Part shown: positions 1 to 12,900 of the stretch, piece by piece
Numbering within the stretch: the stretch's first letter is position 1
How the letters are laid out: each line of letters begins with the position of its first letter
Assembly: GCA_019648995.1 (NCBI GenBank)
Contig: BLXT01000975.1
Span: 1,441,533 to 1,494,360 of the forward strand
DNA: 52,828 bases
Source: Plakobranchus ocellatus
Taxonomy: Eukaryota > Mollusca > Gastropoda > Plakobranchidae
Reading direction: 5' to 3'
Translations under genes and position numbers: made by a program
Notes under the pieces: generated by a model
The model's input: only the letters and a program-made list of their open reading frames with translations
Databases searched by the model: none
Told to the model about the DNA's origin: nothing

Positions 1-3000
1 CATGTTCATTTTTTGTGCAAATTTCTTGAAAATTGTTTCTCATAACTTCCCTATTCATGAAATTTTTGTCCTGTTTTATCCATAATGATGGGTAATCTTG
101 GATTAAACTTATGAATTCAAAAGTTTTGTCAGTATCCACTATTTTGTGTCTGGTTTGGTGTGAAAGTTTGATGCCTAGATCTACATCTAGAGAAAGACTT
201 GCTAACTGCCTCGAGCTGTCCAACGTCGCGTGTTGGAAGTTGGTGACACAATTCTTGGTGTGCTAATTTTAGACACGATGAAACCGCTGCTCGAATTTAG
301 CAGATAATTATGATGATGATGATGATAGCATTTACCAAATGCTCAAGATATTTATTGCCGCTCACTGCTAGCAGTGCACTGCGCAACACGGCGCGGCTAC
401 TGCCTTTGGTGCGAAGGGTGTATGTATAATCATAGTAGTTATTATCTCAGCTCAGCTACTGTCCAGCTCAACTGCTTTTGGTGAGAACGCTCACTAAGTG
501 TCATGGGCTTAGAAGTTCATAATTATTACTTGAGCATGGATATCTTTCGAACTTTTCGCGCTCAGCAGATAAAATTCTGCTATTCGTTGAAATCCTTTAC
601 TAATTGCATTATTTTGTTTTCATCATGGAATATTGAGAAATACAATATAAAATTAACAATATGCAAAATCCATATCCCAATCACTATTGATAAATAAATT
701 GAATTAAAAAAAAAAAAGCACTTTAAATAGGCGTGTAGGGAAATCAAATCCCTAAAGTTTTAAGGCCTATCTAGGCCTACATTTTGTTTTCATTAGAACG
801 AGTCTAATGCTCTATAACACAGGCGTAATGCAAAGAAAGCACTTTGTCATTAAACAAATGTTATAAAGGCCTATTATCAAATAATTTTGTACACAGTTTT
901 GCAGAAAGAATATTGCGCATTTCCTAACTTATTGTTAAACCATCGTATCTTGAGAGCATACCGCAATCTACTTGGAGTAGCACCAAACAAGAATAAAATG
1001 AATGGTAGTAGTAGCAGGGCATCAGAGTCTAAAGTCCCTCAGGCAATATGTTTTGGCCCTGAATTCCGACACTCTAGGGTGGCTGGGCCACACCAATGTC
1101 ATGACTCCTAGGTGCCCATCTGAACCTTTGTTTTTGCTTTGTTTTATTTTCTTGAGCGCAAATTTTTGGTTTTTGAATTTTAGCGATTTTTTTTTTCCCG
1201 AACTTTATCAAGCATTGTTTCAAAAGGCTCCCGCTAGTTAAGCAAAATTAATTTCTTGTGAAGTAAGTGCTTAGTTTATTCCTTCAACCCAAATTTGGCG
1301 CTACTTTAAGCATGACGATTTGCCGAGTAGCGTTTGAATGAAAACGGCATTAGGCCTCATTCATGTCTTTTTTTTTTTTTTTAATGACTTAAGGATGGTT
1401 GTTCTATACGGAAAGAGCGGCTGAAATTTCCCAGACGTCACACCCATGCAGTAACCTCTTTCCTCTAGATTTCAATTTTAGCAGCTTTCCACATCACGAG
1501 CAGTCCTACCTTCTAATGTGAATACAAATGCAGACCTTTTCCCGCACATTTTGTTGTAGCAAGTTGTTGTTACACTCTGTTGGTCGCCACGTGAACCTGC
1601 CCTGGCTTAGAGCGACTTTATAGGAACTAAGAAAGTGTTCTTTAGTTTGTTTGCCTTAACAGATTGGGTATGTGGGATCATCTTTCATTCTTCAACGCCC
1701 TAGGTTTGTATTTGACGACAGAATGTCATATGCAACTCGAATAAGAAGGCTGATTGTTAGTGGAGCCAGATGCCATATTTTATTCCATGTAAGAGATATC
1801 TGTAATGCACTTTCTGAGCTTGTTCATTGTTTGAATTACTTAGAGTCCTCTTTACGTTTGATTACGACTTTGATCTTAACTTTTTTTCTATTTTCGGCTA
1901 CCGCTTTATTCGAGCTGACTGATCCAAGGCCTTTCCTTCCAGTCTGAGTGAGATCTATTAGCCTTTTTCTCTCATTTTTAGGTCTTCTTTTGCTTGTTGG
2001 TACATTGCCTCATTAACTCTTCATTTATTGCCAGTTTTCAGATTAAGCTGAATGGATTCTCTGAATCTTAGAGCGTGTCTGCAGTCTAGTTTTTCACAAT
2101 TGTATTCTTCGCCTATTGACTTCATAAGAAATCTTAGATTTGCTTTGCGACAGTATATTGTGACAACCGTTAGACCGAATAAACCTCTAGCCATTTTCTC
2201 GAGAATTTATTAATTTTGCACCCGCATGGTTTTTTATTTATTTATTTTTTAATGAGATGAGTCTGAAGGTCCCTACAAAGCTCTTGACCTATCTGTGGTA
2301 TAACTTTGAAGGAGTCATCTTCGCCTAATTTGCCTTTCAAGACATTGAGATTTCTTCAGTTTGAAGCTCATTCTGCTGAACTTGACTACAGCATCTAAAC
2401 GAACCAGCATTCTGCGAACCTTGTTTTTCCTTGGAGCAGAGGATCGTAGTGGCATCCATGACAGCTTTGAGGGCAATATGTAACAATTACCGCCAAGGTC
2501 TATTTGACTCGCATTCTCTTCTGCCTCTCTCACGATAAATTCCATTTAAAAAAAAGATGAACAAGATTAGAGATATCGCATGACCAATAGCAATGTCAAA
2601 TTCCAAGCTTATCTAATCTGCAGTGCATCTATCAGTGGAAAATTTAATTTTAAACCCACTGGAGTAGTCTTCGAGCATCAGTTGAATAACCTCTCGAATA
2701 TGGCAGGTAACATTCTAGAGCTTGTTGGATCATTGGATGTAGTACAGAACCGTATGCGTTCGCACGTTCGAACCAGATGACATCCAGATTGAGTTTCCAA
2801 ATGTATCACTTTGAATGATTTCCCAAATCATTGAGGCCTGTTGAGAATAGCTCAAGACTCCCAAGAGTCAATCACAAAGCTATTATCAGTGAGGTATTTT
2901 CTTAAGCGTGATGCCATAACTAAAAATTCTCACTTTAGATTCTGTAGTGAAATGGATAGGAACTGATATTTCATTTGCGTTTTGCTCTTTGGGAATGTAA

Positions 3001-3338
3001 ACCCCATCAGCTGCCATTCATTAATCGCTAATTTTTAGGTTATTTGAAGAAATTCTTTCGTGTTTTGTTCTTCTGGCTTTGTCTTCTTCTCGGAGATTCG
3101 GCTTTCGTTAAAGCAGTTTATGCAGCATTTCTATTTTGCGTTGCCTTCTGCGCTTTCTTGGAGGCGTTGTATCTCATGTTGTTTTGCACGGAATATACTT
3201 AGTGTCATTGAAGGTTACAAAGTTCTCCTCTAGTGTGTTCTTCCCTATAAGCTCATCGAACTTTAAGACAATTTTTGGAATCCCGTTCCTGTAAATGCAC
3301 TCGCGGTTTTGTTATCATTTTTTTAAACTCTTAAATGG

Positions 3339-3340
<2 letters not shown>

Positions 3341-3400
<60 letters not shown>

Positions 3401-3414
3401 ATAGTAGTAGTAGT
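3341..3414. repeat. (TAG)n microsatellite
   Basis: About 24 GTA/TAG triplets with one interruption. An opposite-strand open frame of poly-leucine is its translation, not a gene. Confidence 0.97.
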
Positions 3415-4070
3415 ATGCCTAGGGCTACATCAGCGACAAAGTAATTTGTCCAATAACAAACAACAAAAAAATACTGGCTGAAGCAGAGATAAACAGAAAC
3501 AGCAGACATTTTCTAGACGGATCGTCAGTGTTCATTACATAAATCATACCTTGTATAAGAAAACTCAATTCGAAAATTTACAGTTCACTTAAGTTTTAGA
3601 TACAGGTTGTTAATTTTATAGCGATATCATATTATATAATCCACTATTGTATCAATTTCAGACCATAATTATTATTGGCTGCATCTAGAGTTACCTCGAA
3701 TTTTGTTAACACTAAAACAGTGTCGAATCGACTACTTACACAGCGTCAGCATTCATCTTCAGCTACGGTTTTGATGCACAGCTAGGTACAGGCAAGAGTC
3801 GAAAATATAACAGATCTCTAGATCTAGAGGTCAAAATTAAATTATTAGATCAAGATTTGAATTCTAGAATAAGCCGAATTGATTCTCATGATCAGATCAA
3901 AGATTAAAGAATCGAAGTAACTATTTTCCCGGGCATTCCCGAATGCAATAACAATACTTACTTTCGAAGGGCACCCGTGATTCTAGATCCAACTTCATCA
4001 GCTGAGTATTTTCAGTATGCCGGTGTTACAATGCCCTTTCTCTTTTTCTTTCTGTATTAAAAAAAAAAAC

Positions 4071-4127
4071 GTTCGGGAAAATAAGGTCGGGCTCTATCCG
4101 GGCGTTCGGGAAAATAAGGTCGGGCTT
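4071..4127. repeat. 33-bp tandem duplication
   Basis: GTTCGGGAAAATAAGGTCGG occurs at 4071 and again 33 bp later at 4104, with the spacer GCTCTATCCGGGC. Confidence 0.85.
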
Positions 4128-6762
4128 AGAGAATTTATGTTCTTTACATTAGATTTATATTATCTGGTATTTTTATTTTGTAGCAGACTCTTCAAGCAAG
4201 GTTCAAGGTTCATAAACAATTTTATTGAACTCTAGATCTATAATAAACCTTTCAAGACTTCAATATCTAGATCTATAATTATTTACATCTAGGTATAAAT
4301 CTAGATCGAAGAGTACGAATATATATGTGCAACTGCTTGAAGCTGATTTAATCTGCCATTTAGGGTTTAAAGCTAATCTAGATCTAAATTAGATCTACCC
4401 AGAAACTAAGAGGGAAGATGTGAGGTACCTAAATTTTTACTCAATTCAAAACATTAAACATTTGCTGAATCGGTGTTCGTGTGGTTTTTGAGGTATTACT
4501 TGTAAAAGAATTTATAGATCGAGATCTATGACTTCTTAGTTGCACATGAAAATATTGGGATGACCCCGTTAAAATGGCTCCGTTTAGATAGGCTGCATTT
4601 TATTAGTCTTTGACTTAGAAGTGTCCTCTGAGACCAGAATACTCAGGCTTGAGAGGCTAGATCTAAAGATGTGTTAGGAATTTCGTGCATACTTCTTGTT
4701 GGTGTAATAGATCTAAATGTAGTCCTGTTTGCCTTCTGTGCTTGAGAGACATCCTCCCCCCCCCCGCCCCATTCATAAAAAAAAGCTCATTTCTTGTTTA
4801 AAATATTTTTTAATTATTGGCCTAGATCAATACATTTGTAGTTTCATTCCAACACAAAGTAGACTTTGTTTACCTGGTAATAGTAAAACAATGACACGGT
4901 GTATTAAGTGAAAAAAATATGCCCCACCTTTCCCTTTTTGTCCCTGGCTCAAGCCAATTATTATATCTTTCAAACTTGTCTCTGCCCCTTTCTGTCTATC
5001 TCTTCATGCCTCTCTTATTATAGCTTCTCATACAATAACTCATGTTGTTTTAAATCATCCATTACAACCTACTGATTTATTTACTGATTATTTTTACATA
5101 GACTAGACTTATTAACGAAATTACCAAAAAAATACAAAAAAAAAACCACACACACACACACACATTTATTTGATTTGTTCGCCTTCTACTGAAATGATTT
5201 ATAATTGTTATTTTTATTGGTAAAAATTTTTATACAATTTTTTTACTTATTGATTATTCTTACTAATGAGTCATTTTCATACAGCCTCAGACAAATTTGC
5301 ATGCTATTGCTACAAATACTACTGCTTAGTCCTTTCTGCTCAAAGTCCTCTCAGAATGTATAGTGTCTTTGCACAATTTTTTTAGACTTAAGGTTGTGTA
5401 GGATTATTGATGCTATTGGTACACAGGCTCCTGCTACATGCTTCTACTATGTGAATCGATGAAGTGTTAATTGGGTGCATATTTAAGGTGCTAAAGTGCT
5501 CTGGTCATTAATAAATTTAGAATTGTGAAGATGCACATTGAATGATCTCTATGCAGAATGTGAGAACCAAAGTCCATCTTCAGTTGCTTTACATGTCATT
5601 GAGAATTCTCACGACAGATATTTATACTACAAAATCTCAGTTCTTACAGTACTTCAACCATAGATGATCTGTAAGTGGAGGTTATAAGCTTTTCATTTGC
5701 CATCAATAGGCCTAGGGAAACATCTTAGCTGTTTCGATAGGCCTAATTCAAGCTACAATGCTGGTACAAGAGAGGTCTACCAAAGTCATTCTACTGGGCA
5801 GACCTAGGTCTCTCTAGCCTTTGTGACTACTAGATAGATGGAATCTTGGTCTCTCTAGTCAACCTGGTCTATCTCTTCCTCAAAATTGGGTGGCCAACCT
5901 TTTCATTTCATTGATGATAAATGAAACTAGATGGATGTAGATAAAGATTTATTGATCAAGAGTAGGTAGCCTAAATTTGCATGTGATGGTATAGATAAAA
6001 ACTAGTAGTGGCATTGATATCACTTTTTGAGAGCCAGATCTAAGACAATATAAAGGCCCTTTGTAGAATTTAAGTGTATCCACTAGATCGGATAAAGGGA
6101 GACAAAAAAAATCTACACTGCTTCTTGACTATTTGGTCCCTAGAGAGGCAGTTTAATTGATCTCTTATAAGGCTAGGTCCTCCCTATCCCCATTACATGA
6201 TGATTCAGTGGTTTACCAAGATTTGCATTTTGAAAGGATTTGTAATCAACTTTTGGTGAACTCTCTGTGGTATTAAAGTAAACTTATTATTCAGTGTGTG
6301 GCTGATATCAAAACAAAGTGAAAATTGCACTCATATCTTGCAAATCTGTAGCCAGCCATCAAACTGATGAAATTAAACAATAGTCATCTGTTACTGGAAT
6401 AGGAGCAGAGTAAAATAAATCAAGTTCACAACGTAATATATCTAAAACTATCAGTTTGCAACAAAAATGAGTTTTCAATTTTGTGTTTAGCACACTTAAA
6501 CCGTAACCAAAACATTCAAAAGTCATCAATGAATTTGATGTAACAGAAAAAAATATCAAAACAGTTGTTTATAGAGTGAGTTTAATTTTGGAATCTACTA
6601 AGATAGCCACTATCACGTAAATGATGGCCTGGTAGAGTGTATGTTCATGTGACTAATATTGTTACTTTAACTTAAATTTGCTTTCTCTGCCTTTTTCTTA
6701 TATTTGAATACAATATCTATGTCTGATTTTTGACAGAATCCTATAAGTATAGTAAAAGCAGC

Positions 6763-6939
6763 ATGGCAGCTGTAACCTGCAGACTTGGCTTAAGATGTGG
6801 AAGAAGACTGAAGTCAGGAAGTTCATCATGGCTCATTAAAGGTAGAAATAATGTGAGTTTGCCTACAGTGACTTCGCGGGCAAGCTCTTTTTATCCAATC
6901 AATGATTCTCTGTACAACCTCACAGATGAGCAAAAGCAG
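6763..6939 (+). CDS. IVD: IVD exon 1: start codon and mitochondrial targeting peptide
   Basis: Encodes residues 1-59, phase 0 at the donor (CAG|GTATGT). The start is the ATG at 6763; the reading frame is open back to about 6730 but contains no earlier [22 protein letters not shown] is rich in Arg/Lys with no acidic residue, as expected for a matrix-import peptide. It is followed by the start of the mature enzyme ([17 protein letters not shown]). An acceptor-like TTTTTGACAG ends at 6736, so a noncoding 5' exon further upstream is possible; no promoter element is recognisable. Confidence 0.93.
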
Positions 6940-9900
6940 GTATGTCACTGAAAACATCTATGATTGCAATTGATTCATTTTTTATAAATTAAAAAGTCTG
7001 ACATCTTTTCTAGATATATGTCACTTTAAACATCATTATAAATCTTCAATAAATTTTATTTTAAAAAAAGATGGAGATTGTATTTTCTCTCCAATTCTTG
7101 CTATACCTTTAGATCAAATTACACGTATTATAAATCATAACATGCTGTGAAGGTTTTTAATTTTGTTTGTTTTATTCCTAAACAGGAGATTTGAATGTTA
7201 GAGAGGGATCATTTTTTGAGACATAATTTAAAAACAACTTATGTATGTATAGTATGTGCAAGTTTGCTGTGAGAGAAAAACAACAGCAATTGGCCTTGGC
7301 AACTTATGTGTGCTTTATCATTACCTATCTATTTTGTTTCCTTTTTCTGTACAGTCAAGCATTATGAAGCTAAAGACATTATCAGTTTCAGTGAAGCTAA
7401 AGACATGACTTTGATTGGGAACAAAAAAAAAAAATTACATTCCCGACTGGTCTAAAAAGGATTTCCTCAAGACATTATGAGTTTCTCTGAAGCTAAAGAA
7501 ATTATGACTTTCATTGCCAGCAAAAAAAAATTACATTCCTGTCTGGTCTAAAAAGGATTTCCTCAGGATATGAGTTTTACTCTAGCTAAAGACATTATGA
7601 CTTTCATTGCCAACAAACAAGTATTTCCTCAAACAAGAGATTGTGGTTGTTCCTTTCATAATGATATTAAAATGGCTTCCGAGACCACTTTTCATCCTCT
7701 TTTTCAAATGCTTTATTTCAAGCGAACATCAGATACGTGTTATGACTTATTTCTCTTCTCAGATATATATGCTCTGAAAACTTTTTTTTTAATGATTCAT
7801 ATGTTTTCTTTTTATCCATCTAACAGTTTGACCATTTCTCAAAATAAACATATTAGATATTCTTTGTCCATGGCAGTCATTTAAGTCTTATTGCCCTCTT
7901 TTTTCTGGTAAAACCAACATGATGAAGTTTTGAAAATGGTGGTTCATGTATCAGAGAACCTACATTTAGCAATTTTTTGCCTTATTGCTTTTTAGGGTAA
8001 AGGATGACTGATTCATTTCTTTTACTGTTAGCTTAGTACTTTTGCCCCTCACAAAGGCCAAAAAATATGAATATCTGTTACTCTTCTTTATTTAAGTATT
8101 TTTTTTTTAACATTTAGAATTATTCTAACACTTGCATACAGGCAGAAAGTGTCCACATTTTACATTCAGTTATGGCTGGTTGTCATTAACAACCTTTTTC
8201 TTTTTTTTCCCTACAAAATATGTCTGGCATTTATAAGAAATGAATGTTCTTGGTCACTTCTTTCAACTACTAAGTTATATCATTTTCATAAGTATCCTTG
8301 TGAACTATGCCAAAGTTGTGATTTTGTTCAGTTTCATGTTGACATCTCAAATTTTATCTTCTCCTGTAAGTGAGAATTCATCTCCCAAAAGAAAGTAAGT
8401 GACATTGTTACATTGGTCTCTCTTATTTTCTTGTGGCATTCAATACCAAACATTATAGTGTTACGTGTGTAAAGGGTCGATTATAAGAAATAGTTACCTA
8501 CTTATTTATAATGCTTGTTATGGCAATATATAAAAGCCCATACATTCAAAGCATCTCTAAAAAGTTTCCATGGCAATGCACTGCAATGATTTGTTATGAC
8601 TGATGAACCAACCAATAGCCGCCATTCACTTCAATTTCCTCCATCCTCCTATAACTTACTTTAAATTATTTAACTTATTTTAAATTATCTTTGGTGGTTA
8701 TTTAAGTTGTGGGTTCCAGCCCCTCCAACACATTCTGAATCCAACTTTGGCTTTAAGTCTGGATGTGAAAGCCTCAATCCCTTCCAGATACAGTGATATT
8801 ATAACGAAGAAGATGTTGCTTCATATGCAGTAAAGTATTTTACTGCAATAAAATAAATAGAATAGCTACTCTCTTGTTTATCAAAAATTAAATTTGTATC
8901 AATCAGAGAGTAGTGGTTTAAAAAAATCATAAAAATGAAACAATAATAAAGTGATTATCATATACACAGTGTATAATAAGAACAAGTGTAGGGCCAAGGG
9001 CAACAAAGCTGGATTTAAAGTTTCTTAAGTATGTGGTTCTGTAAGGTAGTTTGCCATTGCGTCATTAGCCACCTTTTCTTGCTTAATGGGAAGAGATCAA
9101 ATTGTGTTAGTAGTGTTGAGAGAATTCAGGGAAGCAGATCAAGTTATGTTAGCTCTGATATATTAAACATACAGCTTCAGCCTTTACATGATGACATTGA
9201 ATTTATGGATTGCTGCCTTTTATGTATTTTTTAAAATTAAGTTTATGAATGAGCCATCATTAAAGAGGCTTTAAAAAAAATTCTCATCCACAGCTGAGGG
9301 AAAGTGTTTTTCAGTTTGCTCAGAAAGAACTTGCACCAAAAGCAGCTGAGATAGATAGAACAAATGAGTTTAAGGATTTTCGGGTATGAAAATCAATAAT
9401 GATTGAAAAACATGAAGGGTTGCATACAAAAATAAATTATATACCCTCATCAAAAAATGAAATCTTTTTCCGAAATACCTTTGGATTGTTTCAACATAAT
9501 AGCTATGGCATTAATGTTACACAATATACACTAATATTTATTTGCAGCTTAGAGCGCTAAAAATAAAGCTGTTGCTGCAAATCAAAATTCAAAACATAAA
9601 AATGGATATAATGCAATTTTTCATGCAACCCTTCATTTGCACTTCAGTTTTAATTAGATTTTACTTGGATTTCAGATATTTTTTAACTTAGTATCATGTG
9701 CTTTTATTAAAATTACAGTAATACATATCAAGAAAAAACTTTCACATATATTAGAAACATTTTATGCAGGAATTGGTGTTTTCAAAAGACTGAACATTTA
9801 ATAAAGCAATACATAAAACTTAAGAACCAATACAAAACTACATGTAGGTGGTAAAAAAATGAAAAGTTTATAAAAAATAATGATTAAATAAATATCAATC

Positions 9901-12900
9901 AGTCATTACTTTCAACTTGGTCTGGTTTTAATGCTTGAAAGAAAAACTGAAACATAGCAATTTGGAAGCTTTTTTTATTTGTTGCACATTTTATTTGCCC
10001 TGAGAGCAGTGGTGGAGTTTTTTTTTTTAAAGCCCAGAATTTAAAGTTGCATTTTCTGGCTGAAACCTGATGTTGCTTAGCATGTGTAGATCAATTCGCA
10101 AATCACTGAGATCAATATCACTTGACTGATTCTATATTTATAGCAAGGATGTGGAAAAGCCAGTAACGCAAAGCATGGGCTTCTGGTAAAAATGGATGGT
10201 TAGAAATGATCTCCTCCACTTTCATAAAATAAAATGTGGGATCTCTCATGATACTTTTTAATATGCTATTGATATTGAGGTTGACATTGCTTCAATTTGA
10301 TGTAATTTTAGAATTTAACAATAAATCTTTCACTGCATTGAAACTGTACCTAGAGACAAAAAAAATAACAGTTTCAGTTTTTGAAACAAAATTAGAAATT
10401 TGAAGTATTTCAAAACAGGTAAAAAGGGAAGATAATTTAATTAGTTTAATAGCGATTGCATTTTAATATGTCCCTTCTTTGTCCTTTTTTGTTGGCCATT
10501 TATTACATCATGAAGAGAATAATTGTATCCTTATTTTTTTTTCTTTTCTTTCAAATTTTACAAATATTGAGACTGATGTTACTAGTATTAGAGACGGATA
10601 GCAACCCTGCATTGGTAGAATAAAGATTACAAGCTCCTAAAAGTTCTAGGCTTTGCAAAAATTCCATAGTGACCTCCCTGAATACATTTGTCTACTTTGA
10701 GTATTGTTAACCTCAATATGCTATATACATAAAATGTATTGTTGAATAATAAGTCCATTTTGTTCTCAGTATGATCAATAATTATGTTGAAAAAACAACA
10801 ACCATTATGTAATATAAGAATAGAAAAAGCTCTTAGGCACAGTCTTTATAAGATATTTTAATTTTTAGAATGTTGAAAACCTTTAAAACTTAACTTTTAA
10901 TGAAAGTATATTGCACAGGTTTACCTTTTCCTCTGTGGCCCCAGGAGTTGGATTTACCTTGGAATCTTGAATCTATGTAACTATAGTGTTTATATATTTT
11001 TTGAAACATAATTTTTTTTTTCTCTCAGGACTTTTGGCTTAAGTGTGGAGAGATGGGTTTACATGGAGCCACAGCACCAAGTATGTCTTCATTCTTTTTC
11101 TGTGTTACTTTCGCATAATGGGATGAATAGTTTTGTCAACACAAAACATTTTAGGAGATTTGCTCACTAATTTTTCTTTCTCTTGAATTTATTGTTTCAT
11201 AATATAAAAGAAAATATGTCTCCATGAATCATGAAACTAAATTAGTTTAAAAGACAGTTTAATGTCATGTTTCAAATCAAACTGACATAATATTAGTTTG
11301 ATTTCTTTGAATTGAAATTTAAATAGAATGAAAAAGAGCAATCACCAACTTTAACTAATAGTGAACAAAAAGTCGACAAAACAGTAGTATATTAAAATGT
11401 TTTGCCTTTTATTGGCTTCATCAGTTTCTTACACAGACAAAATAAAAAACATGCTGCACAGATTTAACAAAGCTATGAGATTGAGAAAATACCAACTTTG
11501 CAAAATATAAAATACATTTTAAGAAGAGCAAAACAAAATGAAAAACAACCAACCAAACAACAAAACTAAAAACAAAACATTTGTAAGGAATCTATGCACA
11601 ACAGTTTTCTTTCTTGTGATCATCTAATTTCATATATAAGCATTTGCCAAAAAAGTGGGCATAAAATTGTTGCACTGAAATCTGAAAATAGAGATTTAGT
11701 TAGACGCTTTTTTGAAGTAACTTCTACCTACTTGATGCAAAACTAGTGTTCACATAGCAAGAAAAGACATAACTGTGACGACACATTTTAAGCATTGAAC
11801 AAAGAAAAATGCAGAGATTGCTTTTTTGGACAAGTTTGTTTTAAAGTTACAATTAATGAAGAAGATGTAGAAAAAGTAAAAACTTAAAAATCTATCACCA
11901 ATGAATCGGCATTTATGTTGTCATGGTTATGTTGGAAACATAAGAACATCTTTTAGCTCTTGTAATTTAAGCCTGTTTTGGAAGTGGTCGATAAACAAAG
12001 GTTAAGGGTATTGAATTAAGAACACAATTTATTTTATTAACTGATTCATTCCCATAAGCTGCTGACAGCGGCTAGGCTGCCTTCATTTCAGTCCCTTAAC
12101 TGATTCAGTCCCATGAGCCGTTGTCAGCGGCTCAACTGCCTTCATTTCAGTCTCTTAAGCCGCTGTCACCGGCTCGGCATTTCAATGCAAATATATAGAA
12201 AACAAAAGTGCGAAACTATGTTTATCCGGTAAGAACCAGTTGGGGACACTACACACTTCCTTCTAACTTTCATTTTCATATCGCACTGTTGATACTAGAT
12301 AATTTAGATTGCTTTGAACGTTTGAGCTCTTTTTTTTTCACCGTTGCCAAAGTAAACAACATGGTTGAATCAAACCCATACCATCGTAGAATGGCTGTAG
12401 AGAAGGCATTAGATTTTTGTTTTAGACAAATGGTAGATGATTCTAGTGATGGTTATGAGTCAAATGGTTCTAAGGCCAGTGTTGATCAGTTATACAATCA
12501 AATTAGTGATAGTAAGACGGATAGTGGGGGTGATATTGATCAGCCTATCCCCTGGGTCTAGACCTAGTTATAATGTAAGAGAAGGAGACTAGATGCAGAA
12601 TAGGATAGATCAGCTAATTCTACCGATAGCAGCTCTAGATCTAATTCTATAAATGCTGCATCTAGACCAGTTTTAGATCTATACCCACAGATAAAGCAGC
12701 ATTTAGACCTAGGTCTAATTCTAGATCTACATACATAGATACTGTTTTGGACTCAAGTTTCAAGTAAGGATGTAGCTCATTATAAAAAATCATATAAAAA
12801 AAAGTTTTTGCTCAATTTCATTGAAATTTTCTGTATATATGGACATAATGTTAGGCCTTTGGATATTACACAAGATAAGTACCTTGGAGTGCATGCTGGC

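Larger units (their letters stand above)
1..6762. other. Upstream region without recognisable genes
   Basis: AT-rich sequence with frequent TAGATC/AGATCT words (especially 3800-4700), short tandem repeats and homopolymers. No open frame has recognisable similarity; the longest are under 100 codons and of low complexity. The IVD promoter and any noncoding first exon should lie in its right part, but nothing specific can be pointed to. Confidence 0.6.
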
